Shown here piece after piece: positions 37,801 to 45,334 of a DNA stretch of 57,614 nt. The translations under genes were made by a program, and so were the position numbers. Location of the stretch: assembly GCA_031277685.1 (NCBI GenBank), contig JAITLV010000103.1:1-57614 (forward strand), given 5' to 3'. Numbering within the stretch: the first letter of the stretch is position 1; every line of letters begins with the position of its first letter. The notes beneath the pieces were generated by a model, which made no database searches, was not told the origin of the DNA, and saw nothing but the letters and a program-made list of their open reading frames with translations. The DNA comes from Sphingobacterium sp. (GTDB lineage Bacteria; Bacteroidota; Bacteroidia; Sphingobacteriales; Sphingobacteriaceae).

Positions 37801-38036
37801 CCTCATTTGCCTTTATCGCCGGACTTGTTCCACTTGTCTTTGCGAGTGGTGCCGGAGCTATCGGAAACCATACCATAGGTGCTTCGGCATTGGGTGGTAT
37901 GCTCGTCGGGACAATCTTTGGCGTTATTGTCATTCCGGGGCTCTATTACATTTTTGCAAAATTGGCGGATGGCAGAAAAATGATCCAGGCCGAAGACGAA
38001 TCACCTTTAAGCGAAGACATGATACATTATGAATAA
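34875..38036 (+). CDS. RND efflux permease, HAE1 family
   Basis: This 1053-residue inner-membrane pump should export hydrophobic or amphiphilic compounds using proton motive force. It starts MFKKVIHRPVFAIVISVVIL, has 12 helices and two large periplasmic loops, and shows LAIGIVVDNAIVVIE in the fourth helix, GLLGKNAVLIVEF, and SRARFRPILMTSFAFIAGL. In the AcrB proton relay two aspartates stand where this protein has Asp408 and Asn409; the lysine (GKN) and arginine partners are present. The gene overlaps the outer-membrane gene by eight bases. The substrate cannot be told from sequence. Confidence 0.95.
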   Translation: MFKKVIHRPVFAIVISVVILFIGGLAIKQLPTEQFPKIAPTTVAVSIAYPGASADVLVKSSLITLENAINGVQGMRYIATDATSAGEATVNVVFDPGTDPNDAVVLVKTRVDQVMPLLPELVQKEGVIVNPIQPSMLMYVNLYSTSKSMDEKFLYNYATVNIIPEINRIHGIAKSQILGSRRYAMRIWLNPDRMRAYSLSVDEVMKAIGEQSIIGRPGRLGQSSGIAAQSLEYVLTYKGQYNKPEEYENIIVRANGEGENIKLKDVAKVELGSEFFDIYSNLDGHPSASIVLKQNYGSNANDVIKDVKAKLAEMKGNFPPGVDYKISYDVSQFLDASIEQVMHTLRDAFILVAIVVFIFLGDWRSTLIPIIAVPVSLIGTFFVIQFFGMSINLVTLFALVLAIGIVVDNAIVVIEAVHAKMEESAISPYHAVKEVMAEIAGAIIAITAVMVAVFIPISFMTGPVGTFYRQFSITMASSIVISAVVALTLTPVLAAMLLKNNHGKPQKKNLFTKALDAFNRTFDRVTGSYASLLRKIASRRVITWGILIAFCVGTFLINKTLPGGFIPSEDQGTIYAIIQTPPGSTLEQTNKLSRELQKICQGVDGVESVSSLAGYEIMTEGRGSNAGTCLINLKTWSEREHGVKEIMEELEEKSKNLGATVEFFEPPAVPGFGSSGGFSMRLLDLNRTTDYQDFDKVNKAFIANLKKRKELTGVFTFFAANYPQYELVFDNNAAMQKGVSIGKAMDNLNILIGSTYEQGFIRFGQFFKVYVQSSPEFRRLPSDIMNLFVKNDHDQMVPYSAFMTLKKTQGPNEITRYNMYNSAAVRGLPANGYTTADAIQAINETALATLPHGYKVAWEGLSYDEAQRGNEAIYVFLVVLVFVYLVLAAQYESFIIPFAVLLSLPVGVFGSFFLLKAMGLENDIYAQVGLIMIIGLLGKNAVLIVEFAVKRRQAGDSILEAAIEGSRARFRPILMTSFAFIAGLVPLVFASGAGAIGNHTIGASALGGMLVGTIFGVIVIPGLYYIFAKLADGRKMIQAEDESPLSEDMIHYE

Positions 38037-39471
38037 GAATAGATTATATCAATATACAGGTTTTGCACTTTTCTTACTGAGTTTCGTGGGCTGCAAACCT
38101 TTGGAAATACAACAGCGTGCTGAAAATAGAGCTGTACCGGAGAAATATGGTACTGCCGAAAGTGACTCCACAAATACTGGGAAAATCAAATGGAACAGTT
38201 ATTTCAATGACCCCAATCTACAGGGACTGATCGGTCTGGCACTCGCAAATAATCAGGAGCTCCATATTATGCTTCAGGAAATCGAGATGGCCAAAAATGA
38301 GGTCAGTGCCAAAAAAGGTGAATATTTGCCTTCTGTAGGGCTTAAAGTAGGTGCCGGTGTTGACAAAGTGAGCCGTTATACCAATATCGGCGCCATGGAG
38401 AAGCATACGGAAATCGAACCGGGCCGGGAGATGCCCGAACCGCTGTTTGATTTTGGTGTCGGGGTACAGGCGCAATGGGAAACGGATATCTGGGGTAAGC
38501 TGCACAATGCCACCAAAGCGCAATTGCAGCGCTATTTTGCGAGTGTGGAAGGCAAAAACTTTATGGTGACGCACCTTATCTCCGAAATTGCGGATGCTTA
38601 TTATGAGCTGTTGGCGCTTGATAATGAACTGCTGGTGGTCAATGAAAACGTGAAGATCCAAAATGATGCACTGACTGTGGTCAATGACCTGAAAAAGAAT
38701 GCGCGGTCAAACAAGCTTGCTATCAAAAGATTCGAGGCGCAGATCCTGAAAACCCAGGGGATGCAATATGATATCCAGCAGCAGATAACGGAAACCGAAA
38801 ATAGGATCAATTATCTGGTCGGTAGATTCCCGCAGCCGGTACAGCGCAATCAGGATGCTTTTGACCAGCTTGTGCCACAGACAGTTTACACGGGTATCCC
38901 TGCTGATCTGCTGGAAAACAGGCCGGATATCAAGCAGGCGGAATATGAACTCGCTGCTTCCAAATTGGATATCAAATCCGCGAAAGCGCGTTTCTACCCT
39001 TCCTTGGATATTGCTGCCGGTGTGGGGTTGCAGGCGTTTGATCCGACCTATCTGATTAAACCGGAATCTTTTTTGACTTCACTTGTCGGCGAGCTTACGG
39101 CTCCCCTGATCAATAAAAGGGCGATCAAAGCGGCCTATTACAATGCCAACGCAAGGCAGGTGCAGGCTGTATACCACTACGAGCAAACCATATTGGCTGC
39201 TTATATCGAAGTCGCTAACCAGCTTTCAAAAATTAAAAATCTGGAAAATGGCCTTGCGATCAAGACCCGGGAGGTGGATGCCTTAAAGGAATCTATCGAT
39301 ATCTCCAATGATTTATTCAAATATGCCCGCGCGGATTATATGGAAGTGTTGCTGACGCAACGCGATGCATTGGAATCCAAATTTGAACTGGTTGAGAAGA
39401 AAGCGAATCAGCTCAAAGCGAGCGTAGCTATATATAGATCTCTGGGTGGCGGCTGGGATCGCCAGCAATAG
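38029..39471 (+). CDS. Outer-membrane efflux channel lipoprotein, TolC/NodT family
   Basis: This 480-residue lipoprotein (Cys22 in FVGCK) forms the outer-membrane channel of the HAE1 pump. It has NPDLQGLI-type opening residues (FNDPNLQGLIGLALANNQEL), two long helical repeats with VGVQAQWETDIWGKL and IPADLLENRPDIKQAEYELA, and a C-terminal LLTQRDALESKFELVEKK. These are typical NodT blocks. It overlaps the permease gene by eight bases and is followed by a strong terminator, so it ends the operon. Confidence 0.95.
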   Translation: MNKNRLYQYTGFALFLLSFVGCKPLEIQQRAENRAVPEKYGTAESDSTNTGKIKWNSYFNDPNLQGLIGLALANNQELHIMLQEIEMAKNEVSAKKGEYLPSVGLKVGAGVDKVSRYTNIGAMEKHTEIEPGREMPEPLFDFGVGVQAQWETDIWGKLHNATKAQLQRYFASVEGKNFMVTHLISEIADAYYELLALDNELLVVNENVKIQNDALTVVNDLKKNARSNKLAIKRFEAQILKTQGMQYDIQQQITETENRINYLVGRFPQPVQRNQDAFDQLVPQTVYTGIPADLLENRPDIKQAEYELAASKLDIKSAKARFYPSLDIAAGVGLQAFDPTYLIKPESFLTSLVGELTAPLINKRAIKAAYYNANARQVQAVYHYEQTILAAYIEVANQLSKIKNLENGLAIKTREVDALKESIDISNDLFKYARADYMEVLLTQRDALESKFELVEKKANQLKASVAIYRSLGGGWDRQQ

Positions 39472-39498
39472 TTTGTCAATGTTTGTTTTTTACTTGTT

Positions 39499-39528
39499 GG
39501 GACTTATCGTAGGATAAGTCCCTTTTTT
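39499..39528 (+). terminator. Terminator of the RND efflux operon
   Basis: GGGACTTATC and GATAAGTCCC are a perfect ten-base stem around GTAG, followed by six T. Confidence 0.9.
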
Positions 39529-39601
39529 GTCTCTGGTTTTGCCATGAATGCCGATGCAACGACCATCGGACATAAATGCTGGTTCCAGGTCAATCTTGCT
39601 C

Positions 39602-39633
39602 AATTATTTATACCCGAAGTGGTATAAATAATT
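39602..39633. promoter_or_regulatory. Perfect 13-bp palindrome upstream of doxX-like gene
   Basis: Arms AATTATTTATACC (39602-39614) and GGTATAAATAATT (39621-39633) are exact reverse complements with a six-base centre. It is not followed by a T run and lies about 80 bases before the next gene, so it is likely an operator for a dimeric regulator. Confidence 0.55.
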
Positions 39634-39649
39634 TGTTTTACTATTTTTT

Positions 39650-39667
39650 ATACCCTATAGGGGGTAT
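39650..39667. promoter_or_regulatory. Second palindrome (ATACCC-N6-GGGTAT) upstream of doxX-like gene
   Basis: ATACCCTATAGGGGGTAT has six-base arms and a GC-rich pair of tracts around TATA. This resembles operators of CsoR/FrmR-type metal or persulfide sensors, but no such regulator lies nearby. It sits 44 bases before the start codon, close to the expected promoter. Confidence 0.5.
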
Positions 39668-39710
39668 TTTCATATTTTAAGTATCCTCAGCAAACTATTT
39701 CCACTATACA

Positions 39711-40124
39711 ATGTCCTTTATAGAAAATGCTATGGATAAATCTTATCTTCACAAGATGGCTCGCTATGGCTTAGGGGCTTTTTTGGTCGTAGCCGGAATC
39801 GGGCACCTGACCTTTGCCCGGAAGGAATTTCAGGCGCAGGTGCCGGACTGGGTTCCGATCCCCAAAGATGATACAGTGCTGTATTCGGGATTCGCGGAAA
39901 TTGCTTTGGGTAGTGCACTGATTTTGGCAAAGGCCAGACAGCGTTCAGCAGTAGGGAAAATAGCGGCAGCCTTTTTCGTTGCGGTGTTCCCCGGGAATAT
40001 TGCACAATATCAAAAGCACCGTGATGGTTTTGGATTGGATACAGATACCAAGCGGCTTGGCCGTTTATTTTTTCAACCGGTATTGGTCTATTGGGCGCTG
40101 AAGAGTACAAGGAGAAGAAAATAG
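39711..40124 (+). CDS. DoxX-family membrane protein
   Basis: This 137-residue inner-membrane protein has four hydrophobic helices (YGLGAFLVVAGIGHLTFA, LYSGFAEIALGSALILA, IAAAFFVAVFPGNIAQY, and FFQPVLVYWALKS). GxxHF/L, the VPDWVPIP loop and FPGNIAQY are DoxX-like hallmarks. Family members are often linked to thiosulfate, oxidative or thiol stress. A downstream in-frame ATG at 39732 is an alternative start. Two palindromes precede the gene, so it appears tightly regulated. The DinB-like gene follows 15 bases later. Confidence 0.8.
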   Translation: MSFIENAMDKSYLHKMARYGLGAFLVVAGIGHLTFARKEFQAQVPDWVPIPKDDTVLYSGFAEIALGSALILAKARQRSAVGKIAAAFFVAVFPGNIAQYQKHRDGFGLDTDTKRLGRLFFQPVLVYWALKSTRRRK

Positions 40125-40139
40125 GATAGTACGACAGCT

Positions 40140-40637
40140 ATGGAAAATGTAGAAGTATGGATGCGGGGCCCAATCGCAGGGATTCCGGATCTCTTACAGC
40201 CAGTGGCGCATGCGCTGCTACAAGCGGAAGAAGATATTTTGAAATATACGCAGCAGTTATCTCCGGAGCAGCTGTGGGCACGACCTTGTGGAAATGCCAG
40301 TGTTGGGTTTCACCTGCTGCATATCAGGGGGGTGATTGATCGTATGTTTACGTATGCGGCGGGAAGCGCCCTGTCGCCTGAGCAGTTTGATTATCTCCAT
40401 AACGAAGGTGTCGTGGATACGGAAGTAGGCGTCGCTACGCTCGTCGAAAACTTACATGGACAGCTTGAACAGGCGTTACAGGCACTGGCTGGCATTGACC
40501 CCGCAACCTTGACCGAAGTACGCTTTCTGGGACGAAAACGCATCCCCACAACACTGATCGGCTTATTGTTTCATGCAGCTGAACATGCACAGCGCCATGT
40601 CGGCCAGCTCTTGGTCACGGCACGCTGTCTGAAATAG
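40140..40637 (+). CDS. DinB-family putative metal-dependent hydrolase
   Basis: This 165-residue protein is a DinB-like four-helix bundle. His61 in the second helix (VGFHLLHIRGVID) and His149 and His153 near the C-terminus (FHAAEHAQRHVGQLL) form the usual three-histidine metal site. The bundle helps in thiol-dependent or general hydrolase reactions in some members, but the substrate here is unknown. It lies 15 bases after the DoxX gene and probably shares its promoter. Confidence 0.85.
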   Translation: MENVEVWMRGPIAGIPDLLQPVAHALLQAEEDILKYTQQLSPEQLWARPCGNASVGFHLLHIRGVIDRMFTYAAGSALSPEQFDYLHNEGVVDTEVGVATLVENLHGQLEQALQALAGIDPATLTEVRFLGRKRIPTTLIGLLFHAAEHAQRHVGQLLVTARCLK

Positions 40638-40835
40638 CAGGACTGTCGTACTTTTGGATGATGGAAGTATTTGCTTTTAGTGTACCGGCTGTCGATGTCG
40701 GGTGCAGCAGGCGCCATTGGTGGGAGATGAGTGGCGCTGTGGACAGCCTACTGATTAAATTGTAAATTCGTATACTTGTAGGATTCCATCAGGAATTTAT
40801 AATTTTTATAATTCCGTATAAAAATAAGAGGGTAT

Positions 40836-41516
40836 ATGCAGATTCTGTTGGTTGAAGACGATCGTCGTATTAGTAGTTTCGTAGTGAAAGGTCTGGAAGA
40901 ACTGGGACACCAGGTTATTTTGGCGGAATCTGCCGAAGCAGCACGTGACTGGATCAATGCGGATTCGCTGGATATTGTCGTGCTCGATATTATGTTGCCG
41001 GGGATTGATGGTATCCAATTTACCAAGATGGTCAGGTACCGGAAAAATCATATTCCAATTTTGATTTTAAGCGCATTGGGTGAAATTGAAGATAAGGTTG
41101 AAGCACTGGAAAGCGGTGCCGATGATTATCTCGTCAAACCGTTCTCATTTAAGGAACTGGTCAGCCGGATCAAAGCGCTGGTACGGCGCGACAATTATAA
41201 GAGTAGCTCCAATGATACCAGTATAGAAATTCGCGATTTGAAAGTGGATCTCGAACGCTATGAAGTTCATAAAGGCAATAAAAATGTCGATCTGTCGCCA
41301 AAAGAGTTTAGGCTCTTTAAATACCTGATCGAAAATCGCAATAAAACACTTTCGCGTACCGCGATCTTGCAGGCTGTCTGGGGAATTGATTTTGACAATA
41401 ATACTAACGTCGTCGATGTGTATGTTTCCTATTTGCGGGGCAAGGTGGACGACGGCGGTGAGACGTCTATTATCAAAACCGTCAAAGGGGTCGGTTACAT
41501 GCTCAAAACAGACTAA
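40836..41516 (+). CDS. OmpR-family response regulator (CusR-like)
   Basis: This 226-residue regulator has an N-terminal receiver domain with the acidic pair EDD (residues 7-9), the phosphoacceptor Asp51 (LDIMLPG) and Lys in LVKPFSFKEL. A C-terminal winged helix follows (LSPKEFRLFKYLIENRNKTL, VDVYVSYLRGKVD, TVKGVGYMLKTD). It lies two bases before the sensor kinase gene and 1.4 kb before the metal efflux operon, which it most likely controls. Confidence 0.93.
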   Translation: MQILLVEDDRRISSFVVKGLEELGHQVILAESAEAARDWINADSLDIVVLDIMLPGIDGIQFTKMVRYRKNHIPILILSALGEIEDKVEALESGADDYLVKPFSFKELVSRIKALVRRDNYKSSSNDTSIEIRDLKVDLERYEVHKGNKNVDLSPKEFRLFKYLIENRNKTLSRTAILQAVWGIDFDNNTNVVDVYVSYLRGKVDDGGETSIIKTVKGVGYMLKTD

Positions 41517-41518
41517 CT

Positions 41519-42865
41519 ATGAACTTAAAGATCCGGCTTACGCTTTTTTCTTCTCTGGTCTTTACGATCATTTTTGGACTTGCTGCGGTCGTAATCTATT
41601 GGTTATTCTATACGTCTTCCGAACGGTATTTAATAAGTTCGCTTGAAAAAAATGCAAAGATCGCCGGGATCTATTATTTGGAGGCGGATGAACAGAGTCC
41701 ACTCAAGCATCTTGAATCCAAAAATCAATATGAAAGCCTAGTCAAAAGGGCAATGGTTGCTGTTTATAATGCAAGGGGGCAGGTAAGCTATGGTGGTATG
41801 CGGCATGATAATCAAATCAATCAGAGCGTGCTCACCCGGTTGAAAATGGAGCGGACCATTTATTTTAAAACAGCCGATAGCTTTTATTTTGGACTGTATT
41901 ACCCGGACAATCAGGGAGACTTTTTTGTGTTTGTCAAGGAGTCGGGCGCAGATTTTGACGACCAGCTCAATCGCCTGCTCGTGACGCTAATTATCGTTTT
42001 CCTTGTTGCATTGATCAGCATCGTGTTGCTATCGGTCTGGTTGAGCAAGTATGCTTACCTACCCATTCGTAAAGTGATCCAGGAAATCCAGCATAAGGAT
42101 CTGAATACCATTCAGGAACCGCTGACAATTATCAGGACAAAGGATGAACTTCAGGATCTGATCGAAAGCTATAATGCACTGCTACGAAGAATCAGTGAAA
42201 ACATGATTATCCGGAAAAATTTTGTGAGTTATGTCTCCCATGAATTCCGGACGCCTTTGGCTGGAATCCTCGGGTCGATGGAGGTGTATGGAGCCAAAGC
42301 GCGTAGCCAGGAGGAATACCAGGAACTGGCCTTGACCATCACCGAACATGTGAATTTTCTAAATCAACTCATTGGCAACTTCCTATTGCTTACCGAAGAC
42401 CAATCGCTGAAACGATCCCTGGAGGTCTTTCGCATAGATGAAGTCGTCTGGGATCTTGTTCCTAAGTTTGCAAGGTCATTTTCCGTACCCCTGAAAGTAG
42501 CGCTAGAGGTCGATGATCCAGCGTATTTTAATTTTCGCGGCAATCGCATGCTCATCGCGCTGTCTATTTCGAATTTAATTGAAAATGCCCTGAAATATGC
42601 CAATGGACAGGAGGTGCTGGTACGGATGAACACTGCTGCTGAACGCTTGTCCCTGGAGATCATTGATCATGGCATCGGTATCCCGGCAGCGGAACTGGAG
42701 GCGGTGAAACAGACCTTTTATCGCGGCTCCAATGTTGGTCGGGTAAAAGGCAGTGGCATAGGGCTCTCCTTTGCGCAGATCGTTTTTAAAGACCAGGGGG
42801 TGGACTTTGCAATAAGTTCAAATGACCTGGGGACAACGGTATCTCTGCTGTTCCCAAAATTCTAA
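41519..42865 (+). CDS. HAMP-type sensor histidine kinase (CusS-like)
   Basis: This 448-residue kinase has two membrane helices (about 8-32 and 160-180) enclosing a periplasmic sensor of about 130 residues. A HAMP-like linker leads to His241 in FVSYVSHEFRTPLAG. The N box (LIENALKYANG) and glycine boxes (DHGIGIPAAEL, GSGIGLSFAQI) are complete. No metal-binding histidine or methionine cluster stands out in the sensor, so the signal is inferred from the downstream Cus-like operon. It starts two bases after the response regulator stop. Confidence 0.93.
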   Translation: MNLKIRLTLFSSLVFTIIFGLAAVVIYWLFYTSSERYLISSLEKNAKIAGIYYLEADEQSPLKHLESKNQYESLVKRAMVAVYNARGQVSYGGMRHDNQINQSVLTRLKMERTIYFKTADSFYFGLYYPDNQGDFFVFVKESGADFDDQLNRLLVTLIIVFLVALISIVLLSVWLSKYAYLPIRKVIQEIQHKDLNTIQEPLTIIRTKDELQDLIESYNALLRRISENMIIRKNFVSYVSHEFRTPLAGILGSMEVYGAKARSQEEYQELALTITEHVNFLNQLIGNFLLLTEDQSLKRSLEVFRIDEVVWDLVPKFARSFSVPLKVALEVDDPAYFNFRGNRMLIALSISNLIENALKYANGQEVLVRMNTAAERLSLEIIDHGIGIPAAELEAVKQTFYRGSNVGRVKGSGIGLSFAQIVFKDQGVDFAISSNDLGTTVSLLFPKF

Positions 42866-42909
42866 CCATTTTCTAATCTCTTCTAATCAAACTTTAATTT
42901 ACCTTAAAG

Positions 42910-42938
42910 TTGCCTGTAATCCCTGTCGCTTAGTTTTG
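42910..42938 (+). promoter_or_regulatory. Promoter of the metal efflux operon
   Basis: TTG (42910-42912) and TAGTTTTG (42931-42938) are 18 bases apart and match the Bacteroidota consensus. The predicted transcription start near 42945 lies downstream of a GTG at 42938, which therefore cannot start translation from this promoter and supports GTG 42956. Confidence 0.6.
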
Positions 42939-42955
42939 TGGAAATCCAAAATAAA

Positions 42956-44227
42956 GTGAGAAAAATACATATCGCATTAGTGCTGTTACTTGGGCTGAAT
43001 AGTAAACTATTTGCGCAGGATGTCGGCGAAAACCGTTTGCAAAAATCGGAAATAGAACAAGTCTTCCTGTCACATAACCTGACTTTGATGGCGCAGCGTT
43101 TTCATATTCAGCAAGCTGAAGCTGCAGTACTTCAGGCCAAGCTATGGCCAAATCCCAAATTCTCTATTGGCGAAATCAACCTCTGGAAAAACTCTTCCAG
43201 TGAGGAGCTGCCACCGCTGATCGGAAAATATGGACGGTATCAGCAACTGGAAATGGAACTGGAGCAGACGATTGAACTGGCAGGCAAGCGAAAAAAACGG
43301 GTACAGCTGCAGCTCCTGGAAAAAGAGAATAGTCAGCTTCAATTTGAGGAATTGCTGCGGAATCTGAAATATGATCTGCGGACCCAATGCCTGGAACTGC
43401 AGATCCTCCAGGAGAAGGAACGCCTATACACGAATCAGGTCGATATCTTCAATACATTGGCGCAATCTTATCAAAATCAATGGAAGGAAGGAAATGTAAG
43501 TGAAATGGATTACCTGCGGATCCAGAGCGAATCTATTGCCTTTGGGAATAAACTGAATGAAATTCAGCAGGAAAAAATTGCAAAAATGAACGCGGTGGCG
43601 GCTTATTTGGGAGCGAAGGGAAAGGCTCTTTTCATTGCTGATACGCTCGGTACGCCGGCTTTTATCGGCACTAGACAGCATGAGTGGAAAATCATGGCCC
43701 TGGATAATCGCAGCGATTATAAAATCATCCACAATGAATCGAAGAAAGGCAAAGCCCAGCTGGAAATCGAGAAAGCAGAACGTATACCGAATCTGGAAGT
43801 CTCTGTGAATTACGACCGGGGCGGAAATATCATGCGCGATTTTATAGGTCTTGGCGTCGCTATGGATCTGCCCTTATTTAACCGGAACCAGGGAAATATC
43901 AAGATCGCCAAACTGGAGCTTGAAAAGAATAAGGTTGAAATCGAACAGTTCCGTATCGATATCGAACGGGAAATTGATTTTCTGTCCGCGCGTCTAAGCA
44001 ACCTGGAATCTAGCCTGAAGGCTACAGATAATGGATTTGACGGTAAATTGGATGTGGCACTGGAACGTTATGTACGCAATTTTCAACAACAGCGGCTCAC
44101 CATCGTTGAGTTTATAGACTTTATCAATAATTATATGGAAAACAAAGAATCAATATTGGAACGCAGGGCAAAGTATCTTCAGTATCGGGAAGAACTGTCG
44201 TATTTAATAGGAAAGGATATTGTCTAA
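42956..44227 (+). CDS. TolC-family outer-membrane channel of the metal efflux operon (CusC/CzcC-like)
   Basis: This outer-membrane factor of about 423 residues starts with a signal peptide (RKIHIALVLLLGLNSKLFAQ) and contains the two helical repeats of TolC proteins. LWPNPKFSIGEINLW, LEQTIELAGKRKKRVQLQLL and DLPLFNRNQGNIKIAKLELE are typical CzcC/CusC blocks. Start GTG 42956 is preferred over an in-frame GTG at 42938 because a consensus promoter overlaps the latter. The stop overlaps the adaptor start by one base (TAATG). Confidence 0.9.
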   Translation: MRKIHIALVLLLGLNSKLFAQDVGENRLQKSEIEQVFLSHNLTLMAQRFHIQQAEAAVLQAKLWPNPKFSIGEINLWKNSSSEELPPLIGKYGRYQQLEMELEQTIELAGKRKKRVQLQLLEKENSQLQFEELLRNLKYDLRTQCLELQILQEKERLYTNQVDIFNTLAQSYQNQWKEGNVSEMDYLRIQSESIAFGNKLNEIQQEKIAKMNAVAAYLGAKGKALFIADTLGTPAFIGTRQHEWKIMALDNRSDYKIIHNESKKGKAQLEIEKAERIPNLEVSVNYDRGGNIMRDFIGLGVAMDLPLFNRNQGNIKIAKLELEKNKVEIEQFRIDIEREIDFLSARLSNLESSLKATDNGFDGKLDVALERYVRNFQQQRLTIVEFIDFINNYMENKESILERRAKYLQYREELSYLIGKDIV

Positions 44228-45333
44228 TGAAAGGATATTTTTTAATACCACTTACGCTATTGTCCCTCAGTCTATTGTGGGGTTGTCAGTCAGCGCAGCA
44301 GGAGGATAAGCATGTTGTCGGAACAAAAGGTTTCTGTCTGAGTGCCGATTTTAAAAATCAAGTTAAAATTGATTCCATCCAGAAACGGGTGGCGTCTGAA
44401 CAGATCGCATTAAACGGTGCCATCCAATATGATCAGGATGAACTGGCGGCACTAAAGAGCCCGATCCAGGGCATCGTGCAAACTGTCCCGGTAAAAATGG
44501 GCGATTATGTGGAGAAGGGACAGATTCTAGTTTCACTTAAGGGTACATCGGTCAATGACCTTGGGAAGGAACTACGCGAACTGGAAAATAATAAACGATT
44601 GACTGAAAGTAAATTGGCCAGCTTGCGGAGCATGCTGAAAGATGGCATGGCTTCCCAACGGGAGCTGGTAGAGATGGAAAGTGAACTCAAAGCAGCACAG
44701 ATTGGCATCCAGCATGTGAAAACAAATATGAACTTGCTGAATGGTTCGTCCGAAAATGGTGTTTTTTATATCCGTGCACCCAAAGCTGGATACATCGTCG
44801 ATAAAAAGGTGAGTCCTGGAATGACAGTCGCTGACGATGCGGATCTGCTCGCGATCAGCAACTTGAATGAGGTGTGGGTCTCCGTCAATATCTATGCAAA
44901 TAATTTGCCTTTTGTCAAAAAAGGCGCGCAGGTCAAGATTACAACTTTAGCCTATAAAGGTGAATATTTTGAAGGTTATATCGATCAGGTTGCCAACTTT
45001 TTTGATCCCGAAGAGCGTGTGGTCAAAGCGCGTGTCAGGCTGCTCAACAAGGACCTGCGGCTGAAGCCTGGTATGAGCGTAGACGTATTGGTGGAGAAAG
45101 AGTCATCTGGACAGGAAAAAAACCTGCTGGCCATACCGAAAGACGCGATTATCCTACATAACAACCAGAATTTTGTGGTGATCTACAAAAGTGACTGTGA
45201 TCTAGCCGTGAAGGCGGTCGATATCGTCTCGGAGAACGAAACCTATGCCTTCGTTGAGACAGGTTTTGAAGCCGGGGATCGGGTATTGACCGAGAATGAG
45301 CTGATTGTATTTGATGAATTGATGAATAGATAG
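44227..45333 (+). CDS. Metal efflux periplasmic adaptor (CusB/CzcB-like)
   Basis: This 368-residue lipoprotein (Cys20 in LLWGCQ) is the membrane fusion protein of the heavy-metal pump. It contains ALKSPIQGIVQTVPVKMGDY, an alpha-helical hairpin at about 110-165, and YIRAPKAGYIVDKKVSPGM. WVSVNIYANNLPFVKKGAQV and LKPGMSVDVLVEKE complete the barrel. No N-terminal metal-binding (YHS- or heavy-metal-binding) extension is visible apart from a short GFCLSADF segment at about residues 35-42. It overlaps the upstream gene by one base. Confidence 0.92.
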   Translation: MKGYFLIPLTLLSLSLLWGCQSAQQEDKHVVGTKGFCLSADFKNQVKIDSIQKRVASEQIALNGAIQYDQDELAALKSPIQGIVQTVPVKMGDYVEKGQILVSLKGTSVNDLGKELRELENNKRLTESKLASLRSMLKDGMASQRELVEMESELKAAQIGIQHVKTNMNLLNGSSENGVFYIRAPKAGYIVDKKVSPGMTVADDADLLAISNLNEVWVSVNIYANNLPFVKKGAQVKITTLAYKGEYFEGYIDQVANFFDPEERVVKARVRLLNKDLRLKPGMSVDVLVEKESSGQEKNLLAIPKDAIILHNNQNFVVIYKSDCDLAVKAVDIVSENETYAFVETGFEAGDRVLTENELIVFDELMNR

Positions 45334-45334
45334 G

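Noticed and set aside
40748..41051. Minus-strand frames across the start of the response regulator
   Set aside because: They are antisense shadows of the OmpR-family gene and its promoter.
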